A stretch of 64,000 bases of DNA from contig NZ_RHOU01000004.1 of the NCBI RefSeq assembly GCF_003946645.1, positions 62,001-126,000 on the forward strand. The letters are read 5' to 3'. This DNA comes from Lapidilactobacillus wuchangensis. GTDB taxonomy: Bacteria > Bacillota > Bacilli > Lactobacillales > Lactobacillaceae. Both the position numbers and the translations under genes were made by a program. Below the pieces are notes generated by a model. The model ran no database searches. It saw only the letters and a list, made by a program, of their open reading frames with translations, and was not told where the DNA came from. Positions within the stretch are counted from its first letter, which is position 1; every line of letters starts with the position of its first letter. Shown piece after piece: positions 9,043-17,496 of this stretch.

Positions 9043-9084
9043 CCAAAACAGCGAACAATTCTAATGAGTTGTTCGCTGTTTTGG
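9043..9084. terminator. Strong stem-loop, probable terminator
   Basis: CCAAAACAGCGAACAA and TTGTTCGCTGTTTTGG form a perfect 16-bp stem with a 10-nt loop. The U tract is within the stem, so termination is likely but not certain. A similar sequence core recurs at 28067-28110. Confidence 0.55.
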
Positions 9085-9239
9085 TATCAATGTTCACGAC
9101 CAATCCTTTTGGCAGCGGTTGTTTTTTAAGGCGTTAACCAGACTTTGCTACTAAAATAACCTATTTGATGATAAAATGAAGCATAACAAGCTAATTATCG
9201 GAGAAATTGCAATGTTGATTGCAGGGGAGCTTAGCTAGT

Positions 9240-10670
9240 ATGTCGATATTTAAACGTAAGAAACATCAACCTAAAAGTGAAACTACTGATTCAGCGGTAA
9301 CTACTGCACCTGAAGAAGCTAATTTTGACGGCAATCATCCGGAAGTGCCGTTGATTGATTACACGCAAAGCCAGACCAAACCGGCTGCGACGGCTGCTGA
9401 TGATCATTTAGTGATTCATGTGCCGACGCCTGATTCATCGGCCGACACCGAAAAGCCAGTTAAATCAGCTGCCAAACCAATTGATTGGTCGGCAACTGAA
9501 CAACAATTGAATCAGTTAGATGAACAACGCGATCAATTAGCTGACTCTTTGCGTGATGAATTATTGACTGCGCGAAGTATTGCCAAGTATGATTTGCGTC
9601 GTTTGAATCGGCCCAATCAAGGCGCTGATACACCGCTAGTTGATGATCATCAAGTTCATGCTTTAGAAAAGAAAATTGCGACTTTAAACGAAAAACTGAC
9701 TCATTGGTATGGGACTGACAAAATGGCCAATGAGATCCATTTCGATCCCCAACGACCTTATTTATTATTGAATAATGGATTGGCGCATCAACCGACTGAG
9801 ACTCAGCGCCACTCATTACAACGATTAGTCCAACTTTTTCAACGTGAACAAATTGTGCCCACGCAAGTAACGATTGATTATGATGATTTATTGCAGCCAA
9901 CTTGGCAGCATTACCAAGCCGATCACTTAGCAGCTAAAGAAACCGTGCTACGGAATTTATTCCAAGATTTACAAGACCGCCAAATGAAAACTAGCAAGAA
10001 AGCTAACGAGCTCTTTTTCGCGCCAGGATTCAAAGTGGTTCAAGCTGGTGAACATGAGAAGGTTTACGACCCTCAGGAACAATTAAACATGATTATTCGC
10101 CATCGCCAGAACGGTAATTTGTTTACTGTTCAGCATTTCCTGAATGATGCGTTGCTCAGCCAAGATTTGTTCGATAATGACGGCGTGTTGTCGGCCACCC
10201 AATATTACGCTGCCACTGACGCCAAAAAAGTGGTGCGGGAAAACTTCTACCGGCCTGATGGGACCTTGGCAATGATCAAGAGTTATTTGCCCGATGAGCC
10301 TTACATTCAAGTATTGGGACCAACTAATGTGTTAATGGCAGTCTTTGATAGTGATTTAGAATTGATCAATTGGTGGTTTGAACATCAAGTGTTGCAAACT
10401 AACAGTGTGATCATCGTCTCGATTGATAGTGTGCTTTATCAAACCTTACTGGCCGCTCAAGATCAGGGGCTAGAGGTCATCCCGCTAGTCAGCGAGCTTG
10501 ATCCACAATCGCCACAGCTTCAAGATTTGGCGAACCATCGTCATGGTATTGAAAGTATTTTAGTCGCTGAACCTTCAATCAAGCACTATTTAGAACAGAA
10601 AGCGCAAATTGATTTAGATATTACAGTGATTTCACCACTAGTCGCTACAGAAAAAGCAGCCGCAAAGTAG
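9240..10670 (+). CDS. Hypothetical protein, C-terminal half resembles glycosyltransferase-accessory domains
   Basis: A 476-residue protein. Residues 1-80 are hydrophilic and low-complexity, and residues about 85-165 are helical and Q/D/E-rich. The C-terminal half (about 280-465) has the pattern FDNDGVLSATQYY...ENFYRPDGTLAM, then short beta/alpha blocks, which recalls the N-terminal region of Lactobacillales glycosyltransferases and GtfB-like accessory proteins. I do not see the Glu-x7-Glu retaining GT4 signature, so catalytic activity is doubtful. AGGGGAG at 9223-9229 selects the ATG at 9240 over the TTG at 9219. It stands alone upstream of gpmA. Confidence 0.55.
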   Translation: MSIFKRKKHQPKSETTDSAVTTAPEEANFDGNHPEVPLIDYTQSQTKPAATAADDHLVIHVPTPDSSADTEKPVKSAAKPIDWSATEQQLNQLDEQRDQLADSLRDELLTARSIAKYDLRRLNRPNQGADTPLVDDHQVHALEKKIATLNEKLTHWYGTDKMANEIHFDPQRPYLLLNNGLAHQPTETQRHSLQRLVQLFQREQIVPTQVTIDYDDLLQPTWQHYQADHLAAKETVLRNLFQDLQDRQMKTSKKANELFFAPGFKVVQAGEHEKVYDPQEQLNMIIRHRQNGNLFTVQHFLNDALLSQDLFDNDGVLSATQYYAATDAKKVVRENFYRPDGTLAMIKSYLPDEPYIQVLGPTNVLMAVFDSDLELINWWFEHQVLQTNSVIIVSIDSVLYQTLLAAQDQGLEVIPLVSELDPQSPQLQDLANHRHGIESILVAEPSIKHYLEQKAQIDLDITVISPLVATEKAAAK

Positions 10671-10823
10671 CTTGATATTTTCATTGATTTTAATTGGTTT
10701 TCATTTTCACCGGCCAGTGCTTTGAAAGATACTGGGCGTCAATCAAGATAATTGCTGAAATTTATCGTAAAATAGTGTAAAATACAAGTGTGAAATACCA
10801 ATGAAAGAAAGAGGTTTCGATTA

Positions 10824-11516
10824 ATGGCAAAATTAGTATTTATCCGTCATGGCCAAAGCCAATGGAATTTAAGCAACCAATTTACTGGTTGGGTTGATGT
10901 TGACTTAAGCGAAAAAGGCGTTGAAGAAGCAAAGAACGCCGGCAAGTTGATTAAGGAAGCAGGTTTGGAATTTGACCAAGCTTACACTTCAGTATTGACT
11001 CGTGCTATCAAGACTTTGCACTATGTTTTGGAAGGTTCAGACCAATTATGGATTCCTGAAACTAAGACATGGCGCTTAAACGAACGTCATTATGGCGCTC
11101 TTCAAGGCTTGAACAAGAAAGAAACCGCTGAAAAATACGGTGACGAACAAGTTCATATCTGGCGTCGTTCATACGATACTTTACCACCATTATTGAAAGC
11201 AACTGACGAAGGTTCAGCAGCAAACGACCGTCGTTACGCTGACTTAGACCCACGGATCATCCCTGGTGGCGAAAACTTGAAAGTTACTTTGGAACGAGTT
11301 ATTCCATTCTGGGAAGACGAAATTGCTCCTAAATTATTAGACGGCAAGAACGTCATCATCGCAGCTCATGGTAACTCATTACGTGCCTTGACTAAGTACA
11401 TCGAAAACATCTCTGATGCTGACATCATGGACGTTGAAATGGCTACTGGCCAACCAGTAGTTTACGATTTGGACGACAAGTTAAATGTTGTTTCAAAGAC
11501 TAAATTAGGCGACTAA
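10824..11516 (+). CDS. gpmA: 2,3-bisphosphoglycerate-dependent phosphoglycerate mutase
   Basis: A 230-residue glycolytic enzyme interconverting 3- and 2-phosphoglycerate. The phosphohistidine motif RHGQSQWN is at residues 8-15, ERHYGALQG is near residue 88 and the second catalytic His is in AAHGNS near residue 183. The length is normal and the C-terminal tail, ending in KTKLGD, is intact. Codons are strongly biased (TTC, AAC, GAC, GAA), as expected for a highly expressed housekeeping gene. AAAGAGG precedes the ATG. The last 102 coding bases plus the terminator are repeated at 15688-15854. Confidence 0.96.
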   Translation: MAKLVFIRHGQSQWNLSNQFTGWVDVDLSEKGVEEAKNAGKLIKEAGLEFDQAYTSVLTRAIKTLHYVLEGSDQLWIPETKTWRLNERHYGALQGLNKKETAEKYGDEQVHIWRRSYDTLPPLLKATDEGSAANDRRYADLDPRIIPGGENLKVTLERVIPFWEDEIAPKLLDGKNVIIAAHGNSLRALTKYIENISDADIMDVEMATGQPVVYDLDDKLNVVSKTKLGD

Positions 11517-11582
11517 TTCATTTAGATATTGAAAAGCATCCCGCTTTCGGGGTGCTTTTTTTGTGCTTATCGTTAGATAGCG
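11415..11582 (+). repeat. gpmA 3' end plus terminator, left copy of a 168-bp direct repeat
   Basis: Matches 15688-15854 with about six differences: one synonymous AAT/AAC change, one deleted base, three loop changes and one downstream change. The repeat begins abruptly inside gpmA and ends 20 bp past the terminator. Confidence 0.93.
11532..11562 (+). terminator. gpmA terminator
   Basis: AAAAGCATCCCG and CGGGGTGCTTTT form the stem, followed by a T run. Near-identical terminators recur at 15804-15834 and 16455-16485, and a related one at 15169-15202. Confidence 0.92.
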
Positions 11583-11689
11583 TCCTTTAGAAATGGCATC
11601 AGTTGGCACTTTCTAGCAGACGCGGACGCTAATCGGACACTGCGACTAAAGCGGTGGTGTGTTATTAGCACAATATTAGAAAGTACCCC

Positions 11690-11735
11690 CGGGACCACCA
11701 GAACCACCAGAACCACCAATTTTGGTGATTACGTA
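11690..11735. repeat. Short 9-bp tandem repeat next to a palindrome
   Basis: The unit ACCACCAGA is repeated about three times (near 11693-11717) and followed by a palindrome, ACCACCAATTTTGGTGATT. On the minus strand it would read Gly-Gly-Ser repeats, but that frame has no start codon. Confidence 0.6.
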
Positions 11736-11775
11736 AATATATGTTTATTTCTAGCAAAGACTAATAAATTATTGG

Positions 11776-12666
11776 TTAATTGTGCTTGGCCCACAGAAAG
11801 TTAATGATATTTTTGTCGACCGTTTTATTTTCATGTAATAGACTATGATGGGCCCAGTAGCCGGTTATTTTTAATTCTCTATACTGCTTGGCGCGACTAG
11901 CAAGATATTGGTATGATCTCGCTGAAGTTGATGTTACTTGACCGTCAGAGTGATAACGATCGCCAACGTCTCCGAAGATGTTCAGAACTTTTGCTTGTTT
12001 TGGGAATTTTTTCCTTAAGCCCAAAAGTCCGACATATTCCGGTGTCAGAATTGATGGCCGCCCTTTAGAATTTAACGTGCTTTTAACTGAGTAGGGCTGC
12101 ATATCTTTAATGCCATCGTAGTGACCAGCAATGACAACTTGGTGGTCTACGATAGGTAAATTCTGATTAGTAGCATTGTCTAGTAGATAATAGGAAATTA
12201 GCAGATTTCCCATTGAATGACCAACAAAGTTAATGTGGTGTACAGAAAATTTGTTTTTTAACGCAACGACAACGTTTTTAACATAAGTGCCGCTCTGATG
12301 ATAGAGTCGTTTTACTTGAGAACTTCTTTCAGTCCCCTCTGGAGTTTTGTTGTCAGCTAGATTGACTTCTACAATTGGATTCTTGTCTCTTGATTTAATT
12401 CTCCCTAAGAACTTAACCCGCCCTTTTTTAGAGACGTTTGCTCTGATGATTGTGTTGGTAACACCGGCATTTTTGGCAGCATTGGCCATATGCTTTTCTG
12501 CAAGATAGCTACTTCCCCAACCATGAACAAAAATGGTTACCGTTTGACTAGTAACATATTTCTTTTCGTTAGTTCTGCGTTGCCGGTTTAAAGCAACGGT
12601 TGCCAATAAAAAAATTCCTGCAAGTAGACTCACGATAAATAGGCTAACCCTTTTCATTTTTGTCAT
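11776..12666 (-). CDS. Exported alpha/beta hydrolase, DUF915 family
   Basis: A 296-residue protein. Residues 1-27 (MTKMKR then a hydrophobic stretch) form a signal peptide or membrane anchor, so the enzyme acts outside the membrane. TIFVHGWGSS near residue 44 is the oxyanion-hole region. GHSMGN near residue 149 carries the nucleophile Ser. GDVGDRYHSDGQV near residue 233 is characteristic of DUF915 and supplies the acid, and HHSLLHEN near residue 275 supplies the His. Substrate unknown. GGAGAG lies 7 nt before the ATG. It is divergent from the next hydrolase operon and has a higher A+T content than gpmA. Confidence 0.85.
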   Translation of the reverse strand: MTKMKRVSLFIVSLLAGIFLLATVALNRQRRTNEKKYVTSQTVTIFVHGWGSSYLAEKHMANAAKNAGVTNTIIRANVSKKGRVKFLGRIKSRDKNPIVEVNLADNKTPEGTERSSQVKRLYHQSGTYVKNVVVALKNKFSVHHINFVGHSMGNLLISYYLLDNATNQNLPIVDHQVVIAGHYDGIKDMQPYSVKSTLNSKGRPSILTPEYVGLLGLRKKFPKQAKVLNIFGDVGDRYHSDGQVTSTSARSYQYLASRAKQYRELKITGYWAHHSLLHENKTVDKNIINFLWAKHN

Positions 12667-12790
12667 TCAGATTCTCTCCAATTCTGATATTGTGTTAATA
12701 AATAGTTGCAAGGCAAATAACAATGTTCTAAAATGAGTATACACTCAATATAGAAAATCACAACTATCAGATAATGAGGATATGGTAAAT

Positions 12791-13696
12791 ATGGAAAAAG
12801 TAACTTTTGGAAACAAGCTTGGATTAGCACTCTCAGCAGTTCTTTTTACACCAGAAAAATTAAATCAGCAGTCAAAGTACCCTGCCCTAATTGTGACAGG
12901 ACCTGCTGGTGCAATTAAGGAACAGACGGCGGGTTTATACGCTAAAGAGATGGCTACATATGGTTTTGTAACCGTTACGATGGACGGTTCATTTGAAGGG
13001 GAAAGCGAAGGAACGCCGCACTATCAGGAAAATCCATCTGCTCGAGTTGAAGATATTCGTTCGGCTGTTGATTATTTGGTGACGTTACCGTTTGTTGATG
13101 ATCAAAGAATTGGCATTATTGGAATTTGTGCGGGTGGTGGTTATGCAGTTTCTGCTGCCATGACTGAACGGCGAATTCACGCCGTTGCTTTAGCATCTCC
13201 CGTAAATGCTGGTCGTGAAATGCGTGCCGGCGGTCAGGAAGAAACAATCCAAGCACTTAAAATGGTTGCAGATTTGCGAACGCGGGAGGCCCGTGGTGAG
13301 GAGCCAACGCTCTTGCCTTGGATGCCAGATGAGTACCAAACATCTAATGATATCGATGAGCGCGAAGGCTATGATTATTACCGGACAAGTCGTGGCGCTA
13401 ACAAGAAATGGATTAATAAGATGCGATTTTCATCGATGGACGCCGTTTATAGTTTTGATGCGTTCCAATTTGCAGAACTACTATTGACGCAACCACTTAG
13501 AATTATTGTTGGGAGTAAGGTGGGTTCTTTTAACGCGTTATTTGATGCTAAAGATGTTTATGAACGGGCTGCATCCCAACAAAAGGATTTAACCATTATT
13601 GAGGGTGCTTCACATTTTGAGTTTTATGATAAGCGCGTGCCAGAGACTGCCGCCGAATTTGCAAAGTTTTTCTCGAAAAATATGGGAGAGCAATAA
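12791..13696 (+). CDS. Alpha/beta hydrolase, dienelactone-hydrolase-like
   Basis: A 301-residue cytoplasmic hydrolase. GICAGGGY near residue 114 fits the GxCxG nucleophile elbow of dienelactone-hydrolase relatives. GASHFEFYD near the C-terminus supplies the catalytic His. GAGGA at 12776-12780 selects the ATG at 12791; the ATG at 12782 is too close. It is the first gene of an operon with TetR and an aldo-keto reductase: the TetR start lies one base past this stop. The layout suggests an inducible detoxification unit; the substrate is unknown. Confidence 0.8.
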   Translation: MEKVTFGNKLGLALSAVLFTPEKLNQQSKYPALIVTGPAGAIKEQTAGLYAKEMATYGFVTVTMDGSFEGESEGTPHYQENPSARVEDIRSAVDYLVTLPFVDDQRIGIIGICAGGGYAVSAAMTERRIHAVALASPVNAGREMRAGGQEETIQALKMVADLRTREARGEEPTLLPWMPDEYQTSNDIDEREGYDYYRTSRGANKKWINKMRFSSMDAVYSFDAFQFAELLLTQPLRIIVGSKVGSFNALFDAKDVYERAASQQKDLTIIEGASHFEFYDKRVPETAAEFAKFFSKNMGEQ

Positions 13697-13697
13697 T

Positions 13698-14282
13698 ATG
13701 GTAAGAAGAAAAGACCCAGAAAAAAGACAGGCTATTTTACAAGCATGTGCAGAATTGATTAGCAAGCGGGGGCTGGATAGTGTGCCAACTGCCGAGATAG
13801 CTCGAATAGCGGGAGTTGCTGAAGGAACGGTTTTTAGCTACTTTCCTAATAAGTCTGATTTATACAACACCCTCTATTTAGATTTACGTGTAAAGATGTT
13901 CGATTTTTTAGGTCAGAATTATCAAAAAGGCCAGTCACTAGAGCGACGTTTTGTAGTTCTATTAGACGATTATCTTGATTGGGGAATTAATCATCCCACT
14001 GATAATGTTGCCAGCAATCGATTAGCCGATTCAAAATTAATAACCCAAGAGACGGTCACGCTGGTTAATGAAAAATTCCCTGATTTAGAGGTGGGTCAAT
14101 TATTTCAAAATCAAGTTTTATTGGCAGGGCACTCAGATTTCGCGGAATCAATTTTTACAGCGTTGGCAGATCTTGCGATTATTTATGCACAGCACGACCC
14201 GGAAAACAATCAATACTATCGAAAAGCGATTACGACATTAATCAGTCACTTTCTAAATATCGAAAATAACGAAAATAATTAG
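13698..14282 (+). CDS. TetR-family regulator
   Basis: A 194-residue protein with the TetR HTH at residues about 10-56 (TAEIARIAGVAEGTVFSYF, then NKSDLY). The C-terminal ligand domain is divergent, as usual. GGGAGAG at 13684-13690, inside the end of the hydrolase gene, selects this ATG. It lies in the middle of a three-gene operon and probably autoregulates it from the AT-rich region at 12667-12780. Confidence 0.88.
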   Translation: MVRRKDPEKRQAILQACAELISKRGLDSVPTAEIARIAGVAEGTVFSYFPNKSDLYNTLYLDLRVKMFDFLGQNYQKGQSLERRFVVLLDDYLDWGINHPTDNVASNRLADSKLITQETVTLVNEKFPDLEVGQLFQNQVLLAGHSDFAESIFTALADLAIIYAQHDPENNQYYRKAITTLISHFLNIENNENN

Positions 14283-14295
14283 GAGGATAAAAAAT

Positions 14296-15147
14296 ATGGA
14301 GTATACAAAATTAAACAATGGTGTGATAATGCCAAAAATTGGGTATGGTTTATTAGATGTTGATGATCCCAATACATGTGAGCAGGCAGTTCAGATGGCA
14401 CTAAAAGCAGGCTATCGACTGCTTGATACAGCGGTGGCGTATGGAAATGAAGAGGCAGTCGGGCAGGCGATTCAAAAAAGCCAACTTGACCGAGAAAGTC
14501 TCTTTATAACAACTAAGGTCTGGGTTCAAGATGCAGGTTATGAGGCAACTAAACAAGCAATTCAAAAGTCGCTTGATAAGTTGAAACTGACCTATTTGGA
14601 TCTTGTGTTAATTCATTTTCCTTTTGGTGATTACTATGGTTCTTGGCGGGCAATGGAGGAACTTTATGAAGCAGGTAAGATTCGGGCAATTGGGGTAAGC
14701 AACTTTTATGCTGCTCGGTTGGTTGACCTTTATCTGAATGCCAAAATAAAGCCGATGATTAATCAGTTAGAAATGAATCCTCTGTACCAGCAAAATGATG
14801 CACTGAAGGTCATGAAAGATTTAAATATTCAAGGGGAGGCATGGCGACCACTAAGCAGAGGCCGACACAATATTTTTGGTAACCAGGTACTTGTTGATAT
14901 CGCAGAAAAGTATCAAAAGACGGTACCACAAGTCATGCTTCGATGGAATGTGCAAAGAGGTGTCGTTGCCTTACCCAAGTCTTTAAATGCCCAACGTATG
15001 GCACAAAATATTGATATTTGGGACTTTTCACTTAGTCAGAAAGATATGGACAACATTGAGATGCTGGATTCAAAAGAAACGGATAGTCCATCATTGACGT
15101 CTGCAGAAACGGCCAAACAATTAAACGAATGGAAGATTCATGATTAG
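14296..15147 (+). CDS. Aldo/keto reductase
   Basis: A 283-residue NADPH-dependent reductase with a (beta/alpha)8 barrel. The catalytic tetrad is visible: Asp and Tyr in LLDTAVAYGNE (near 43-53), Lys in ITTKVW (near 75) and His in LVLIHFP (near 109). Cofactor-binding residues are in LPKSLNAQRMAQN near 232. It belongs to the AKR5/2,5-diketogluconate reductase-like group. AGGAGG at 14282-14287 precedes the ATG. Last gene of the hydrolase-TetR-AKR operon. A second AKR at 42018 belongs to the same group but is clearly divergent. Confidence 0.9.
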   Translation: MEYTKLNNGVIMPKIGYGLLDVDDPNTCEQAVQMALKAGYRLLDTAVAYGNEEAVGQAIQKSQLDRESLFITTKVWVQDAGYEATKQAIQKSLDKLKLTYLDLVLIHFPFGDYYGSWRAMEELYEAGKIRAIGVSNFYAARLVDLYLNAKIKPMINQLEMNPLYQQNDALKVMKDLNIQGEAWRPLSRGRHNIFGNQVLVDIAEKYQKTVPQVMLRWNVQRGVVALPKSLNAQRMAQNIDIWDFSLSQKDMDNIEMLDSKETDSPSLTSAETAKQLNEWKIHD

Positions 15148-15168
15148 TTTTTTTCATCAATAAATAAT

Positions 15169-15202
15169 AAAGAGCATCCCGATTGTGGGGGTGCCCTTTT
15201 TT
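15169..15202 (+). terminator. Terminator of the hydrolase-TetR-AKR operon
   Basis: GAGCATCCC and GGGGTGCCC form a G-U-containing stem followed by TTTTTT. The core resembles the gpmA terminator. Confidence 0.75.
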
Positions 15203-15414
15203 GTGCTGATGTTGTTAGTTTGCTAAACCAATTCTTAGAATGATTGAAAAAAGTTGGTCGGCTTAAAGCTAGATTTTTTATCGTTAATGAAAGTTGTTTA
15301 TAAATTCAAAGGATGCTTGCCAAAACAAATTGATGATATTTTGACATATATTGATCTTAATAATCCATTGTTGGCAGGTATTACGGGACAGCCCATAAGC
15401 GATGAGAGGAAAAG

Positions 15415-15609
15415 TTACCCAACTGTATTATTGAATACTTAGAAAACCATCCATATATCACTAGGGCAATTACAGAACTACTATTAGAGATGAAAGGAAC
15501 TTAGGCAAACAATTACTTGAAGCAACTTGTTGATGCACAAATTCTAAAAAAAGTTGGCGTAGGGCCAACTACCAGATATGTTTTGACGCACCCAATTGCT
15601 GATAAATAA
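15415..15609 (+). pseudogene. Remnant of a winged-helix C-terminal domain
   Basis: In one frame the sequence reads IIEYLENHPYITRAITELL, then MKGT, a TAG at 15502-15504, then ANNYLKQLVDAQILKKVGVG and TTRYVLTHP to a TAA at 15607. This is a winged-helix DNA-binding domain as found at the C-terminus of AlbA_2/RecG-like ATP-binding proteins, with a stop replacing a probable Gln codon. The upstream frame at 15254-15442 may be an earlier part of the same gene in another frame, but I cannot identify it. It lies between the two gpmA 3' repeats. Confidence 0.6.
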
Positions 15610-15687
15610 GTTTACCGGGAGATACCGGGAGATAAATGTTCTTTAATAGTTACCGCGATTCATTGAATAGCGTCTGGCATAATATGA

Positions 15688-15854
15688 GATGCTGACATCA
15701 TGGACGTTGAAATGGCTACTGGCCAACCAGTAGTTTACGATTTGGACGACAAGTTAAACGTTGTTTCAAAGACTAAATTAGGCGACTAATCATTTAGATA
15801 TTGAAAAGCATCCCGCTGGTGGGGTGCTTTTTTTGTGCTTATCGTCAGATAGCG
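15688..15854 (+). repeat. gpmA 3' end plus terminator, right copy (gene fragment)
   Basis: Encodes the last 33 residues of GpmA (from DADIMDVEM to KLGD, stop at 15787-15789) without a start, then the terminator at 15804-15834. About 96% identical to 11415-11582, and the only coding change is silent, so the duplication is fairly recent or maintained. The sequence 5' of 15688 does not resemble gpmA. Confidence 0.92.
15804..15834 (+). terminator. Copy of the gpmA terminator
   Basis: AAAAGCATCCC / GGGGTGCTTTTTTT, with three loop bases changed from the original. Confidence 0.85.
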
Positions 15855-16095
15855 GTCGCACTTATGTATGTGGATCAATATATTGTTGAAACTTTTCAAA
15901 AGACAAAGCTAATTGGCCAAAATGTGTGATACGCTGGGATTGGTATTATTAAGAGCCGGCGTTATCAATGACGCTGATTTAGTTGACATATTTGTAACCC
16001 GATTGCTATTTTATTTTCAATACGAAGATTGATTCAAGTTATGCAGGTATTTGTAAGGCACAAGATTAAATTAAATGTTAACTGGAGGTTTTATT

Positions 16096-16410
16096 TTGGA
16101 TATGAAAGAAGTAGCAGATCGTTCCCAAGCAATTCGGGAGCGTTATCATCAATTAGAATTAAAACAGGATGGTCATGCCTGGACTACGGAACAGGATGCC
16201 TTAGCGTTTTTAACGGATGCTGGTCTTGTTGGCCGTTAAGTTATGGCACACGTGGGGAGCTGGCCAGCCGCCGAGGATGATCAATTATTAAGCGATAAAA
16301 TTGGCGAATCCATTTGGTGGTTGGCTATCTTGGCCCAGGAGAATGGTATCGACGTTGAAAAGGCGACTGCTCATTTTTTAGAAACAAAAGAGGCTCAATT
16401 AAGAAGTTAA
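16096..16410 (+). pseudogene. MazG-like protein gene with an in-frame stop
   Basis: GGAGG at 16084-16088 precedes a TTG (16096) or ATG (16102). The frame reads VADRSQAIRERYHQLE and TEQDALAFLTDAGLVGR, then TAA at 16237-16239, and continues in the same frame with VMAHVGSWPAAEDDQ and KIGESIWWLAILAQENGID to a TAA at 16408. The two parts together make a 104-residue MazG-like protein of the kind common in lactobacilli, so one change (TTA Leu to TAA) accounts for the break. Such proteins are thought to act on non-canonical nucleotides. Two separately translated halves seem less likely. Confidence 0.72.
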
Positions 16411-16454
16411 ATATTGTTGTATGAATGGATTAGCCGATCAATTCATCAGATAGT

Positions 16455-16485
16455 AAAAAGCATCCCGCTTGCGGGGTGCTTTTTT
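16455..16485 (+). terminator. Terminator after the MazG-like gene
   Basis: AAAAAGCATCCCG and CGGGGTGCTTTTTT. The sequence TCATCAGATAGTA occurs immediately on both sides of it. Confidence 0.88.
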
Positions 16486-16669
16486 ATAATGATCATCAGA
16501 TAGTATTTACGTGAAAATGGCATGAAGCTTTCCGATAGATGCTGTATTTGTGCCATCTGTTGAATAAGGTATGGCACAATATATCAATATCATGGCACGC
16601 TGAATCATTAATTCGTCACAGCTTGCCGGTTAAAATATAACTATTCATTAAGTACAGGAGGACATTTCA

Positions 16670-17482
16670 ATGTCAGTTATTTTAATTACCGGAGCTAGTA
16701 GTGGAATTGGTTTTCAAACCGCCAAATTTTTAGCAGCACAGGGCCATACAGTCTATGGGGCCGCGCGTCGTATTGAACGAATTGAAGCGTTGCAGCAAGA
16801 TGGCGTGAAAGCGCTCCAACTTGATGTCACTGATGAAGCCTCAATTAGCCGCGCCGTGACCACCTTGATCCAAAACGAAGGTCGAATTGACGTCTTAGTA
16901 AATAATGCCGGTTATGGCTCATATGGGGCGATTGAAGATGTGCCGATTGCCGAAGCAAAAAAACAATTTGAGGTTAACTTATTTGGGATGGCCCGCCTAA
17001 CTCAGTTGGTATTGCCCTATATGCGGCAACAACACAGTGGCCGAATCATTAATACTTCCTCAATGGGTGGCCGACTGGTCAGCTACATGGGGGCGTGGTA
17101 TCATGCAACTAAGTATGCAGTCGAAGCATTTAGTGATGCGTTGCGGATGGAAACTAAAGATTTTGGCATTAAAGTTTCAATTATTGAACCTGGCGGCATT
17201 AAAACAAATTGGGGTTTCATTGCTGCTGATCATTTGACTGCTACTGCAAAGGGCGGCGCATATGAAGCCCAAGCTGATAAGGCAGCTGCCGGAATGCGGC
17301 AACAATATTCTTCGAACATGATGTCTAACCCGCAAATAATTGCCAAGGCGATTGCTAAAGCTGTTAATCGGCGCCACCCGCGTTCACGCTACTTAATTGG
17401 CTTTGGTGCGAAACCGCTCGTATTTGCGAAAACAATTTTACCAACGCGCGCATTTGATTTTATTATGATGCATGCCAGTTAA
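16670..17482 (+). CDS. Short-chain dehydrogenase/reductase
   Basis: A 270-residue classical SDR. The NAD(P)-binding TGASSGIG is at residues 6-13 and NNAG near 87. The catalytic Ser is in NTSSMGG and the Tyr/Lys in YHATK near 144-150. LIEPGGIKTNWG-like cofactor contacts follow. Arg residues after beta-2 (AARRIERIEAL) suggest NADPH preference. AGGAGG lies upstream of the ATG. An AraC-type regulator gene starts 14 nt after the stop, so the two are probably co-transcribed. Substrate unknown. Confidence 0.9.
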   Translation: MSVILITGASSGIGFQTAKFLAAQGHTVYGAARRIERIEALQQDGVKALQLDVTDEASISRAVTTLIQNEGRIDVLVNNAGYGSYGAIEDVPIAEAKKQFEVNLFGMARLTQLVLPYMRQQHSGRIINTSSMGGRLVSYMGAWYHATKYAVEAFSDALRMETKDFGIKVSIIEPGGIKTNWGFIAADHLTATAKGGAYEAQADKAAAGMRQQYSSNMMSNPQIIAKAIAKAVNRRHPRSRYLIGFGAKPLVFAKTILPTRAFDFIMMHAS

Positions 17483-17496
17483 TGGAGTGACCAAGA

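Noticed and set aside
9460-9900. 146-codon antisense ORF
   Set aside because: Opposite a long, well-initiated gene with normal codon use; no ribosome binding site.
11690-11735. Gly-Ser repeat peptide on the minus strand
   Set aside because: The frame reading GGSGGSGGPGG has an upstream stop, no start codon and no ribosome binding site.
15254-15442. 62-codon ORF downstream of the aldo/keto reductase
   Set aside because: No ribosome binding site or recognisable domain; possibly part of the decayed winged-helix gene in another frame, but not supported as a gene.
15617-15643. Short tandem repeat containing TACCGGGAGATA
   Set aside because: Only two units; too short to interpret.
16029-16280. 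83-codon ORF overlapping the MazG-like pseudogene
   Set aside because: It runs in a different frame from the conserved MazG-like reading and has no start signal.
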